From positions 20,787 to 84,786 of the forward strand of contig VGMY01000009.1 of NCBI GenBank assembly GCA_016866255.1: DNA of 64,000 bases. Direction: 5' to 3'. Both the position numbers and the translations under genes were made by a program. The notes under the pieces are model-generated. The model did not search any database. It saw only the letters and a list, made by a program, of their open reading frames with translations, and was not told the DNA's origin. Source of the stretch: Bacteroidota bacterium. Its GTDB lineage: Bacteria > Bacteroidota > Bacteroidia > Flavobacteriales_D > Crocinitomicaceae. Each line of letters starts with the position of its first letter. Position 1 is the first letter of the stretch. Positions 19,581 through 27,177 of this stretch are shown one piece after another.

Positions 19581-19587
19581 GCACCCA

Positions 19588-20211
19588 GTGGATTTAATCC
19601 TCCATTACTTCTCGGATTTAACGGCCCAACAAAAGACTCAATTTGCGCAACTGAAGGCTTTATATGTTCATTGGAACGACCAAATCAATGTGATTTCCCG
19701 AAAAGATTTGGACAATTTTTACGAACGTCATGTCCTCCATTCCCTCGGAATAGCGAAAGTATATGCTTTTCAGCCAGAAGAACGAGTCTTAGATGTTGGA
19801 ACTGGAGGAGGTTTTCCGGGCATCCCTTTGGCCATTCTTTTTCCCGAAACCCGCTTCGTTTTGGTGGATTCGATCGGAAAAAAAATAAAAGTGGTGAACG
19901 AGGTAGCTCATGCCTTGGGACTAAAAAATGTAGAGGCCCATCAAATACGTGCAGAACAGGTGAAGGATCGTTTTGATTTTGTGGTATCTCGCGCGGTCAC
20001 CGCCATGCCCGTATTCATCGGTTGGGTGAAGCATAAAATTGCAAAAGGGAAAGGAAATAGCAGTTTTTCGAAAGGAATACTGTACTTAAAGGGAGGGGAT
20101 TTATCGGATGAATTGAAAGGGGTGAAGGGTATGATACAAGAATTTCCGCTGGTAAATTTCTTTGAACAAGAATTTTTTGAAACGAAAAAGGTGGTTCATT
20201 GGTTTCCTTGA
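19588..20211 (+). CDS. rsmG: 16S rRNA (guanine527-N7)-methyltransferase RsmG
   Basis: SAM-dependent methylation of G527 in 16S rRNA. It has the N-terminal segment WNDQINVISRKD, FYERHVLHSLGIAK, the SAM-binding loop VLDVGTGGGFPGIPLAI, and the SRAVTAMPVF segment. The start is a GTG at 19588, 7 bp after the sigma-factor stop. The length of 207 aa is normal. Its 3' end overlaps the convergent folC by 16 bp. Confidence 0.95.
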   Translation: MDLILHYFSDLTAQQKTQFAQLKALYVHWNDQINVISRKDLDNFYERHVLHSLGIAKVYAFQPEERVLDVGTGGGFPGIPLAILFPETRFVLVDSIGKKIKVVNEVAHALGLKNVEAHQIRAEQVKDRFDFVVSRAVTAMPVFIGWVKHKIAKGKGNSSFSKGILYLKGGDLSDELKGVKGMIQEFPLVNFFEQEFFETKKVVHWFP

Positions 20212-21428
20212 AGGAGCATATGGCGGATTTCATGGCAATCGCTCAGTAAAAAGAAACTTCCCGTCACGAGAATGGTCGAATCCTCTTGTCGCAATTTGAG
20301 CGCCTTTTCGATGCCTTGGTTAACATCGGCTGCGTAATGCACCTCCGTTAAGGACAATTTTTCAATGGTTTCTTGTAAGTGCTGTCCCCGATAACTTCGG
20401 TCGTTCGAAAATTCACAAAATACCCATTGCTTCACAGGCGACTTAGATAAATGTTCTAAGGCTTTATCGTTGGATGCGCCAAAAACCACCATAATGTTGT
20501 CCTTTCCCATCGAGCTTAGCGTTTTTAGCGTAGCTTCCAAGCCCGCAGCATTGTGAGAGGCATCGTAATAGAGCTTCGGAAATTTAGTGGAAGGGGTTAA
20601 ACGTCCGAGGAATCCTGTAGCCACGAACAGATGGTTCCATGTATCAACAGGATCAAGCTTTTCGGTGGAAATGGCTAAGGCGCTCAAAACTTCAAGCGCT
20701 AAGGCTGCATTATTACGTTGGTAAAGGGGAAGTTCTTCACAGGTGGCCTTTACATCGCCATGCTGGAATCGTATCGGTGCTTTAAGTCCTGCTGCTTTGC
20801 TTTGGAATATTTCTTGCAGTGCAGGGCGCTCTTCTCCGCAAATAACGGGAGTCCTTTCTTTAATAATACCGGCTTTTTCCACGGCTATTTCCGCAAGGCT
20901 ATTTCCTAAAAAGGCTTGATGATCCATGCCAATATTCGTGATTACGGAAACTAGGGGAGTAACGACATTGGTAGCATCTAATCTTCCGCCCATGCCGGTT
21001 TCAAGCACCACGTAGTCGCATTCTTCCTGTTCAAAATAAACTAAGGCCATGGCAAGGGTGATTTCGAAGAAGGAAGGTGTTGAAGGCAGTTGAGCTACCT
21101 TATTGCAAAAAGCGACGACCTGCTCCTCGCTTATTTTTTGACCATTAATTCGAATTCGTTCCCGGAAGTCTACAAGGTGTGGCGAGGTAAATAGCCCAAC
21201 GCGAAATCCGTTTTGCTGTAAGAAACTTGCGATAAACGCACAGGTTGATCCTTTGCCATTTGTTCCTGCTACGTGAATGAACCGAAGGTTTTTTTCGGGG
21301 TTCCCTAGGCGCTCAAGTAAGCTAAGCGTATTTTTTAGCCCGGGTTTGTAGGCTGAGGCCCCAACGTTTTGATAGGAAGGAAACTGCTCGAATAACCAAG
21401 CAATCGCCGTGGTATAATTATTGAGCAT
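20196..21428 (-). CDS. folC: Bifunctional folylpolyglutamate synthase / dihydrofolate synthase
   Basis: A 410-aa Mur-ligase-like ATPase that adds glutamate to dihydropteroate or folates. It has HVAGTNGKGSTCAFIAS (P-loop), the LFTSPHLVDFRERIRING loop, ETGMGGRLDATNV and NIGMDHQAFLG, with the C-terminal domain YYDASHNAAGLEATL. The start overlaps the 3' end of the TonB-like gene by 11 bp, showing coupling. It is a second folate gene in the window, along with folK. Confidence 0.94.
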   Translation of the reverse strand: MLNNYTTAIAWLFEQFPSYQNVGASAYKPGLKNTLSLLERLGNPEKNLRFIHVAGTNGKGSTCAFIASFLQQNGFRVGLFTSPHLVDFRERIRINGQKISEEQVVAFCNKVAQLPSTPSFFEITLAMALVYFEQEECDYVVLETGMGGRLDATNVVTPLVSVITNIGMDHQAFLGNSLAEIAVEKAGIIKERTPVICGEERPALQEIFQSKAAGLKAPIRFQHGDVKATCEELPLYQRNNAALALEVLSALAISTEKLDPVDTWNHLFVATGFLGRLTPSTKFPKLYYDASHNAAGLEATLKTLSSMGKDNIMVVFGASNDKALEHLSKSPVKQWVFCEFSNDRSYRGQHLQETIEKLSLTEVHYAADVNQGIEKALKLRQEDSTILVTGSFFLLSDCHEIRHMLLQGNQ

Positions 21429-22191
21429 TTACTTTAATGGTGAGCCAGCAGTAGGCTACTTTACCATTTGGATCTTTGTTATACTTAACCTGACGAATAA
21501 CTTGACGGATTACATCGCTGATGATGGTTTGGTCGGTCGTGGTACTTTTGCTCTTGATAAAAACAGCATTCGTTACGTTGCCATCCCCGGAAACCGTCAG
21601 TTTCAAATGAATTTTTAAATCAACATCGGTATTGTATTTTGGAAGTACGGGGTCGTTGTTACGAATGCGCTCTTTTCCATTTCCCAAACCATCTCCTTCT
21701 GCATTTCCGTCGTCACCAGTTCCTCTTCCATTCCCATCAAAAGGGCCGTTTCCACCACCCCTTCCTCCTCCGTTTCCGCCATCACCAAACGGATTGTTGG
21801 CTTTATAAGGCGCACTGGAAGGGTTGTCGGGGTTGCTTCCAACGCTGTGGTTGGACTTTCCGTTTTCTATGGGCTCTTGACCTTTTGCCGTTAATAGCCG
21901 TTCGCTTTGTTGCATGGGTTCAGAACGCTCATCGTTCGCAGGTGTTCCTCCTCCTTTGGCAGATCCTCCATCCGCAATGAGGAGGTCTTCCACTGAAATG
22001 GCATCAAGGATTTCGTCTTCTACCATTAAATGCGCCACGGGTGGGGGGTCAGGTGTGGTATATTTAATGAGAAAAAGCAACAAACACAAGGAGGCAATTA
22101 GTCCTGCGGAGATTGCAGCACTTTTTCGTTTTTCCTGTGGAAGGCTATCGCCATAGCCTAAGATTACTGAATTGCTGGATGTCATGGGCAA
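21418..22191 (-). CDS. TonB-like energy transducer / biopolymer transport protein
   Basis: A 257-aa protein with one N-terminal membrane helix (about residues 26-42, ISAGLIASLCLLLFLIKY). A long Gly/Asn/Pro-rich periplasmic linker follows (about 70-170, with GGNGGGRGGGNG), then a C-terminal domain of about 80 residues (KIHLKLTVSGDGNVTNAVF ... VAYCWLTIKVN) resembling the TonB/TolA C-terminus. It would normally work with ExbB and ExbD. Those genes are not adjacent here: the upstream neighbour is nhaD, 25 bp away. A GTP- or substrate-specific role cannot be read from sequence. An alternative start is Met3. Confidence 0.7.
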   Translation of the reverse strand: MPMTSSNSVILGYGDSLPQEKRKSAAISAGLIASLCLLLFLIKYTTPDPPPVAHLMVEDEILDAISVEDLLIADGGSAKGGGTPANDERSEPMQQSERLLTAKGQEPIENGKSNHSVGSNPDNPSSAPYKANNPFGDGGNGGGRGGGNGPFDGNGRGTGDDGNAEGDGLGNGKERIRNNDPVLPKYNTDVDLKIHLKLTVSGDGNVTNAVFIKSKSTTTDQTIISDVIRQVIRQVKYNKDPNGKVAYCWLTIKVNAQ

Positions 22192-22216
22192 TTATATCGG
22201 TAAAATCCCGAAAAGG

Positions 22217-23542
22217 TTACATTGACAGCATCATAAATGCATAACCTACGATATAACCCAAAAAGGCTAAGGGGGTAATGCGTTTTAAATACCAGGTGAA
22301 CGAAATTTTCTCCATGCCCATTGCCACAACACCAGCTGCTGAGCCAATGATTAAAATGGAGCCCCCCGTACCGGCTGTAAAGGCGAGTAAGTGCCAAGTG
22401 TTGTGGTCCATAGGCAAACGGAACATACCCATGGCTCCCGCAACCAATGGAACGTTATCGATAACAGCCGAAGCCACCCCTAGAATACCCATGAAAATGG
22501 ATGTGGAGATTCCTGCCTCTTGAACGGATTTACCCAACTGCAAAATCATGCCCATCGATTCAAAGGCGGCTACGGTGAGTAAAATACCTAGAAAGAAAAG
22601 GATGGTGGGAAGTTCTACTTTTTGTAAGGAGGTCATCGTAGGACTTACAGGCTCCTGTTCTTCGTTGAATTCCGTGAGTTTGATGGAGCGGTTTGACTTC
22701 CATTCCGCGTACACCGCGAATAAACCAAGTGCTAACAGCATGCCCATGTAGGGAGGGAGGTGTAAGGTAGCTTTTAATACGGGCACCAATAAAAAGAACC
22801 CAATCCCCAACAACAATTCCCTTCTCCCTTTGAAACTTGCCTTCTCTTCAGGCACCGATAAGGGGCTTTGGAAAACGGGCAACCATCGGGCAATGATGAG
22901 TGGAACGACCATGCACAGTAGGGAGGGCAAAAAGGTTTTGAACATTAATGGGGCAATGCTGATCTTATTACCAATCCATAACATTGTGGTGGTAACATCT
23001 CCGATAGGAGACCAGGCCCCGCCGGCGTTAGCGGCAATGACAACGAACCCTGCGTACCACAACCGGTCCTCGCGGTTCTGTACCAGTTTTCGATATACCG
23101 CAATCATCACTAGGGTGGTGGTGAGGTTGTCAATGATAGCCGATAGAAAAAAAGCCAGGAGAGATAATGTCCATAAAAGAGTGTATTTTTTGCGGGTCTT
23201 GATCAGCGGTAATACCGCCTTGAACCCCTCAAAATGATCGATGAGTTCTACCAAGGTCATAGCTCCGATAAGGAACATGAGGATTTCAGCGGTTTTTCCG
23301 AGGTGGTGCAGAAGGGTCTCTTGAATCAAAGACACCCGAGTTTCAGCATTGCCTGTGAAAGGCGAGAGCACCTCGTTGTACGGTGATAACCATTGTTCAA
23401 TGGCGAACGGCATCATCATAAGTAAGCCCCATGCAAGAACCATCATGAGCAAGGCCGGAATCATTTTATCGATGCGATGAGCGTTTTCGGTCGAGATGAC
23501 CACATACCCCAATAGAAACAATGCAACTAAAGCGATTTCCAT
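22217..23542 (-). CDS. nhaD: Sodium:proton antiporter, NhaD type
   Basis: A 441-aa integral membrane protein with about 12 predicted helices. It begins with the NhaD-like segment LLGYVVISTENAHRIDK and contains the ion-transporter motifs SAIIDNLTTTLVMIAVYRKL and NAGGAWSPIGDVTTTMLWIG, with a second repeat near SAVIDNVPLVAGAMGMF and TAGTGGSILIIGSAAGVVA. It exports Na+ in exchange for H+, which suits a marine or brackish lifestyle. It lies in the same orientation upstream of the TonB-like gene and folC, probably in one transcript. Confidence 0.9.
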   Translation of the reverse strand: MEIALVALFLLGYVVISTENAHRIDKMIPALLMMVLAWGLLMMMPFAIEQWLSPYNEVLSPFTGNAETRVSLIQETLLHHLGKTAEILMFLIGAMTLVELIDHFEGFKAVLPLIKTRKKYTLLWTLSLLAFFLSAIIDNLTTTLVMIAVYRKLVQNREDRLWYAGFVVIAANAGGAWSPIGDVTTTMLWIGNKISIAPLMFKTFLPSLLCMVVPLIIARWLPVFQSPLSVPEEKASFKGRRELLLGIGFFLLVPVLKATLHLPPYMGMLLALGLFAVYAEWKSNRSIKLTEFNEEQEPVSPTMTSLQKVELPTILFFLGILLTVAAFESMGMILQLGKSVQEAGISTSIFMGILGVASAVIDNVPLVAGAMGMFRLPMDHNTWHLLAFTAGTGGSILIIGSAAGVVAMGMEKISFTWYLKRITPLAFLGYIVGYAFMMLSM

Positions 23543-23632
23543 AAATTCAGTGATAACAAAAATAAGTGTTTCTCCATAAGCAATAGGTAATGTCTCGTAT
23601 TATTCACCAAAGGGCGCCCTGTGAATAGCCAA

Positions 23633-24721
23633 TTAACGAGGAAAATGAAGCCTTCCACCGCATACGTTTTCTGTTGCACCGGTAACCGAGGCTAAGCAGT
23701 TGAATGCTCGGTCGAGGAACCGCTTTCCTAAATAGGCAAATACGATGGCCTCCTTGAATTCCAAGAGTTGGGTGGATGGAATCATCACAGTTCCTGCGTA
23801 CCGCTTTTTCACCTCCTCCATTAAGTACGTGTTCATGGCTCCTCCTCCCGTAACGTAAACGCTTTGGAGTTCGTGTTTTTTAAGGGTCTTGGCCAGTTGC
23901 TCAGCGAGGTGCTGTGTTACGGTGGCAATGGCCGTTTCCGCACTAATATTCTGCGGAAAACAAGGGTAAAACTGGTTTTCTAACCATTCGGTTCCGAGCG
24001 ATTTTGGACCCTCCATCCTATAATATGGGAGCTGGTTTAAAGTGTTTAGCAAACTTGAATCCACGGCATGTTTCGAGGCAATGGCTCCTCCGCCGTCGAA
24101 TGCTTTTCCAAGTACTCGGGCAAAACGGTTCAAGGGCAGGTTTCCTGGGCAAATATCGTAGGCCAGAACCTTCCCGTTTCTCTCAAAGCTGATGTTGGCA
24201 AAGCCTCCTAGGTTCAGAAAGGCCTCTGCCTCCTTTCCAAACAAGGCTTGATCCCCGAGTGGAACGAGCGGAGCACCCTGTCCGCCTGCAGCTACATCCA
24301 AGGACCGAAAATCATTGATCACCGGCAGTACAGTCTGGTAGGCGAGGGTCGCACCGCAGCCGAGTTGAACGGTAAAGCCTTGTTCCGGTTGATGGAAAAC
24401 GGTTTGACCGTGCGAGGCAATAGCATCTACTGAACTCCGGGAAATATTGAATCTTGTCAGGAAAGCGTTCACCGATTGGCCGAAGAATAGCCCCAATTGT
24501 TGGTTTAACTGAAACACATTGCGTGCGCTTAATTCTTCAATGCGCTCAAGGGCGACTAGCAAATCTTGTGGAAGAGGTATTGTTACGGCATTTTCAAGGT
24601 GAAACGTAGGTGTTTTGGGAACATTTGGAAAAACCACACAAGCGATGTCCAGGCCATCGAGCGAGGTGCCTGACATGAGGCCAATAATTCTTTTTTCCTC
24701 GGTGGAATGTAATTTAATCAA
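23633..24721 (-). CDS. anmK: Anhydro-N-acetylmuramic acid kinase
   Basis: A 362-aa sugar kinase of the ASKHA fold that cleaves and phosphorylates anhydro-MurNAc in peptidoglycan recycling. Diagnostic motifs are IGLMSGTSLDGLDIACVVF at the N-terminus, DAIASHGQTVFHQP, GGQGAPLVPLGDQALF and FLNLGGFANIS. The C-terminal YVTGGGAMNTYLMEE is also present. The start codon appears to be TTG at 24721; the only nearer ATG (24676) would remove residues up to the phosphate-binding motif. It is divergent from the acyl-CoA dehydrogenase gene with a 48-bp gap. Confidence 0.93.
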   Translation of the reverse strand: MIKLHSTEEKRIIGLMSGTSLDGLDIACVVFPNVPKTPTFHLENAVTIPLPQDLLVALERIEELSARNVFQLNQQLGLFFGQSVNAFLTRFNISRSSVDAIASHGQTVFHQPEQGFTVQLGCGATLAYQTVLPVINDFRSLDVAAGGQGAPLVPLGDQALFGKEAEAFLNLGGFANISFERNGKVLAYDICPGNLPLNRFARVLGKAFDGGGAIASKHAVDSSLLNTLNQLPYYRMEGPKSLGTEWLENQFYPCFPQNISAETAIATVTQHLAEQLAKTLKKHELQSVYVTGGGAMNTYLMEEVKKRYAGTVMIPSTQLLEFKEAIVFAYLGKRFLDRAFNCLASVTGATENVCGGRLHFPR

Positions 24722-24769
24722 TGGAAAAATACCTTACTTTTGTAAAAGTAACAATCAAATTTACATCCT

Positions 24770-25912
24770 ATGCATTTTGAATTGACGGAAGAGCATTTAG
24801 CTGTAAAGGAGGCGGCTAGAGACTTTGCTCAAAACGTATTAAAACCTGGCGTAATCGAACGCGACAACGCGCAGAAATTCCCCGCCGAGGAAGTAAAACA
24901 ACTGGGCGAATTAGGTTTCATGGGGATGATGGTAGATCCAAAATACGGTGGCTCTGGTATGGATACTTTGTCCTATGTGCTCGCCATGGAGGAGCTTTCA
25001 AAAGTGGATGCGTCAACTTCCGTTTGTATGTCGGTCAATAATTCGTTGGTTTGTTGGGGTTTGGAGGAATACGGAACCGAAGAACAAAAACAAAAGTATT
25101 TAGTTCCGTTGGCCAAAGGAGAGAAAATCGGGGCGTTTTGTTTGTCAGAGCCTGAAGCAGGGTCAGATGCTACGTCACAACGTACTACAGCGATTGACCA
25201 CGGCGATTATTACTTATTGAACGGAACGAAGAACTGGATAACCAATGGCTCGTCGGCTTCCGTATATTTAGTGATTGCCCAAACCAATGTGGAATTAGGA
25301 CACAAAGGCATCAACGCCTTCATCATTGAGCGCGGCATGGCAGGTTTTGTGGTGGGTGCCAAAGAAGATAAAATGGGAATCCGTGGAAGCGATACCCATA
25401 CCTTGTTGTTCAACGATGTAAAGGTTCCTAAAGAAAATCGAATCGGAGAAGATGGATTCGGGTTTAAGTTTGCCATGAAGGTATTGAGTGGTGGTCGAAT
25501 TGGTATTGCCGCACAAGCCCTGGGCATCGCTGCAGGTGGACTCGAATTGTCTGTTGCCTATTCCAAAGAGCGTCAAGCCTTTGGAAAAGAGATCTATAAG
25601 CATCAAGCCATTGCTTTCAAGATTGCTGATATGGCAACAGAAATCGAAGCTGCAAGAATGTTGGTGTACAAATCTGCAGTAGATAAAGACCAAGGAAGAA
25701 ATTACGACCAATCGAGTGCTATGGCGAAATTGTACGCATCGAAAGTGGCAATGGAGCAAACGGTGGAGGCTGTTCAAATCCATGGCGGTTACGGATTCGT
25801 GAAAGAATATCACGTGGAGCGCTTGATGCGCGATGCAAAAATCACTCAGATCTACGAAGGAACCTCGGAGGTACAGAAAATTGTCATCTCTAGAGGGGTG
25901 TTGAATGCTTGA
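24770..25912 (+). CDS. Acyl-CoA dehydrogenase (short-chain/butyryl type)
   Basis: A 380-aa FAD flavoprotein that desaturates acyl-CoA at the alpha-beta position. It has LCLSEPEAGSD-like FAD segments (FCLSEPEAGSDATSQ, YLLNGTKNWITNG), the GGRIGIAAQALGIAAGG signature and QIHGGYGFVKEYHVERLMRDAKI. The catalytic base Glu lies in the QIYEGTSEVQ segment. The exact chain-length preference is not visible; the sequence is closest in style to butyryl-CoA dehydrogenases. A TACTTTTG -7-like box at 24735-24742 would give a leader of about 25 nt. The downstream region is a repeat island. Confidence 0.9.
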   Translation: MHFELTEEHLAVKEAARDFAQNVLKPGVIERDNAQKFPAEEVKQLGELGFMGMMVDPKYGGSGMDTLSYVLAMEELSKVDASTSVCMSVNNSLVCWGLEEYGTEEQKQKYLVPLAKGEKIGAFCLSEPEAGSDATSQRTTAIDHGDYYLLNGTKNWITNGSSASVYLVIAQTNVELGHKGINAFIIERGMAGFVVGAKEDKMGIRGSDTHTLLFNDVKVPKENRIGEDGFGFKFAMKVLSGGRIGIAAQALGIAAGGLELSVAYSKERQAFGKEIYKHQAIAFKIADMATEIEAARMLVYKSAVDKDQGRNYDQSSAMAKLYASKVAMEQTVEAVQIHGGYGFVKEYHVERLMRDAKITQIYEGTSEVQKIVISRGVLNA

Positions 25913-25923
25913 TAATCATTTTG

Positions 25924-25981
25924 GGTGCGGCCCTTCGATATGATTCGACAGGCTCATCACGAGCTGCTCAGGGACCGCACC
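25924..25981. repeat. 58-bp inverted repeat downstream of the acyl-CoA dehydrogenase gene
   Basis: GGTGCGGCCCT at the left end pairs with AGGGACCGCACC at the right end, except for one extra base. The middle contains the TTCGACAGGCTCA-type sequence that I recognise as a common intergenic repeat motif in many bacterial genomes. It could act as a transcript-end hairpin for the dehydrogenase gene. Confidence 0.6.
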
Positions 25982-26008
25982 TGAACAAAGTAAGTGAGAG
26001 TATTTATG

Positions 26009-26027
26009 TCAAGACAAAAGAAAGGTA
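26009..26027 (+). repeat. 19-bp flanking motif, copy 1
   Basis: TCAAGACAAAAGAAAGGTA is repeated identically at 26592-26610, so the two 170-bp repeats are bracketed by it. Similar CAAGACAAAAG sequences are frequent in Bacteroidota intergenic repeats (from memory, not searched). Confidence 0.7.
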
Positions 26028-26040
26028 AGAATTTTTTCCT

Positions 26041-26210
26041 CTACTTTTTTACCGCAAAAAAGTAGCAAAAAGCTCGGTGCAGGGTTTATGGGACGGCGCT
26101 CCACTCCTGAAAACTGACCGTTTCGGCGATCCTTCGCCGCGGCGAAGGCTTCCTCACAGTACCCAGTTTTCAGTTCGCTTTACTTGTCCCTTAAACATGC
26201 ACCAAAGGCA
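26041..26210 (+). repeat. 170-bp structured direct repeat, copy 1
   Basis: It is identical to 26366-26535 apart from one visible substitution (ACCGC versus ACCTC). Internal symmetry is strong. CTACTTTTTT pairs with AAAAAAGTAG across a 5-nt loop at the left end. CTGAAAACTG pairs with CAGTTTTCAG around the centre, and a perfect 18-bp palindrome CCTTCGCCGCGGCGAAGG lies between those arms. No ORF or transposase is associated, so it resembles a non-autonomous or REP-like element. Confidence 0.9.
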
Positions 26211-26365
26211 TTCAACGTTTTCCGGCAATCACCTTCGCAAGGCTTCGGTGTTAAATCTTGGATGTTTCGGTTTCAGTGCCGAACTGAGCAGCCATCGTTT
26301 AGTTATTTAGCGAGCGACTGTTTTACTAGTAAGAGCGACAAAATAAGGCTTGGGAACCATTTCCG

Positions 26366-26535
26366 CTACTTTTTTACCTCAAAAAAGTAGCAAAAAGCTC
26401 GGTGCAGGGTTTATGGGACGGCGCTCCACTCCTGAAAACTGACCGTTTCGGCGATCCTTCGCCGCGGCGAAGGCTTCCTCACAGTACCCAGTTTTCAGTT
26501 CGCTTTACTTGTCCCTTAAACATGCACCAAAGGCA
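26366..26535 (+). repeat. 170-bp structured direct repeat, copy 2
   Basis: Second copy of the repeat at 26041-26210, starting 325 bp after the first and in the same orientation, with the same nested hairpins and 18-bp palindrome. The 155-bp sequence between the copies is not itself repeated in the window. Confidence 0.9.
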
Positions 26536-26591
26536 AGGAGTTCATGGCACTTGGATGCTTCTTTTGTACTTGTATTGAGTGTATCGAAATA

Positions 26592-26610
26592 TCAAGACAA
26601 AAGAAAGGTA
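26592..26610 (+). repeat. 19-bp flanking motif, copy 2
   Basis: Identical to 26009-26027. Here it also forms an imperfect inverted repeat with CTTCTTTTGTACTTG at 26558-26572, making a possible hairpin. Confidence 0.65.
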
Positions 26611-26724
26611 TTAAGCGTGTAAAACCCGTCGCGGAGATTTTTTGTTTTTCCACGGACATTGAGTAGTCTGAAGGGCGTATAGAAGTGGAAGTGGAAAAAG
26701 TATCGGGGTCAGCAAACAGAAATC

Positions 26725-27177
26725 CTATAACCCCCTCACCACCTTCAAAGCCTCGTCAATGTGCTGTGTGGCGTTGAGTTGGGAATTGAAGATTCCACGA
26801 ACGGTGCCTTCGGTGTCAATGATGTAGGTTACGCGGCCTGGTAACAAGCCCAGGAATGATTTAGGAACGCCGAACAAGGTTCTCGCTTCCTTTTTCTCGT
26901 CGGCTAAAAGGGGGAAAGGCAACTTGTACTTAATGGCAAATGCCTTGTGCGCTTTCGGGGTGTCCGAGGAGATGCCAATGACTTCGCAGCCGAGGTCTTG
27001 AAATACCGTGTATTGGTCCCGAAAACTGCAGGCTTCTTTGGTGCAGCCAGGCGTGTCGTCTTTGGGGTAGAAATACAAGACCACGGTTTTCTTTCCGATT
27101 ATGTCTTGGATATTTACGGGTTCTCCGTCTTGGTTTTGTAGGGTAAATTCAGGGATTTTGTCGCCTATGCGTATCAT
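26725..27177 (-). CDS. bcp: Thioredoxin-dependent peroxiredoxin (BCP/PrxQ)
   Basis: A 150-aa thiol peroxidase. The peroxidatic cysteine lies in YPKDDTPGCTKEACSFRD, with the second cysteine five residues later, the PrxQ/BCP arrangement. It reduces H2O2 and lipid hydroperoxides. The ATG overlaps the phrB stop by 4 bp (ATGA), so photolyase and peroxidase are translationally coupled, which suggests a joint response to light and oxidative damage. Confidence 0.94.
   Translation of the reverse strand: MIRIGDKIPEFTLQNQDGEPVNIQDIIGKKTVVLYFYPKDDTPGCTKEACSFRDQYTVFQDLGCEVIGISSDTPKAHKAFAIKYKLPFPLLADEKKEARTLFGVPKSFLGLLPGRVTYIIDTEGTVRGIFNSQLNATQHIDEALKVVRGL

Larger units (their letters stand above)
25913..26724. 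other. Non-coding repeat island
   Basis: This 812-bp stretch has no convincing gene. It contains a 58-bp imperfect inverted repeat, two copies of a 19-bp motif and two near-identical 170-bp structured direct repeats. The ORFs called here (26077-26310, 26184-26390) lie largely in repeat sequence, have no recognisable protein features and are low-complexity in composition. No transposase is present. Confidence 0.8.

Noticed and set aside
26077-26390. ORFs in the repeat island
   Set aside because: They translate the structured 170-bp repeat and its spacer, with no conserved motif and no upstream signal.
25913-26724. CRISPR array
   Set aside because: There are only two long repeats of 170 bp, with no short regularly spaced repeats and no cas genes in the window.
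25913-26724. Insertion sequence
   Set aside because: No transposase ORF is present and no clear terminal inverted repeats enclose both copies.
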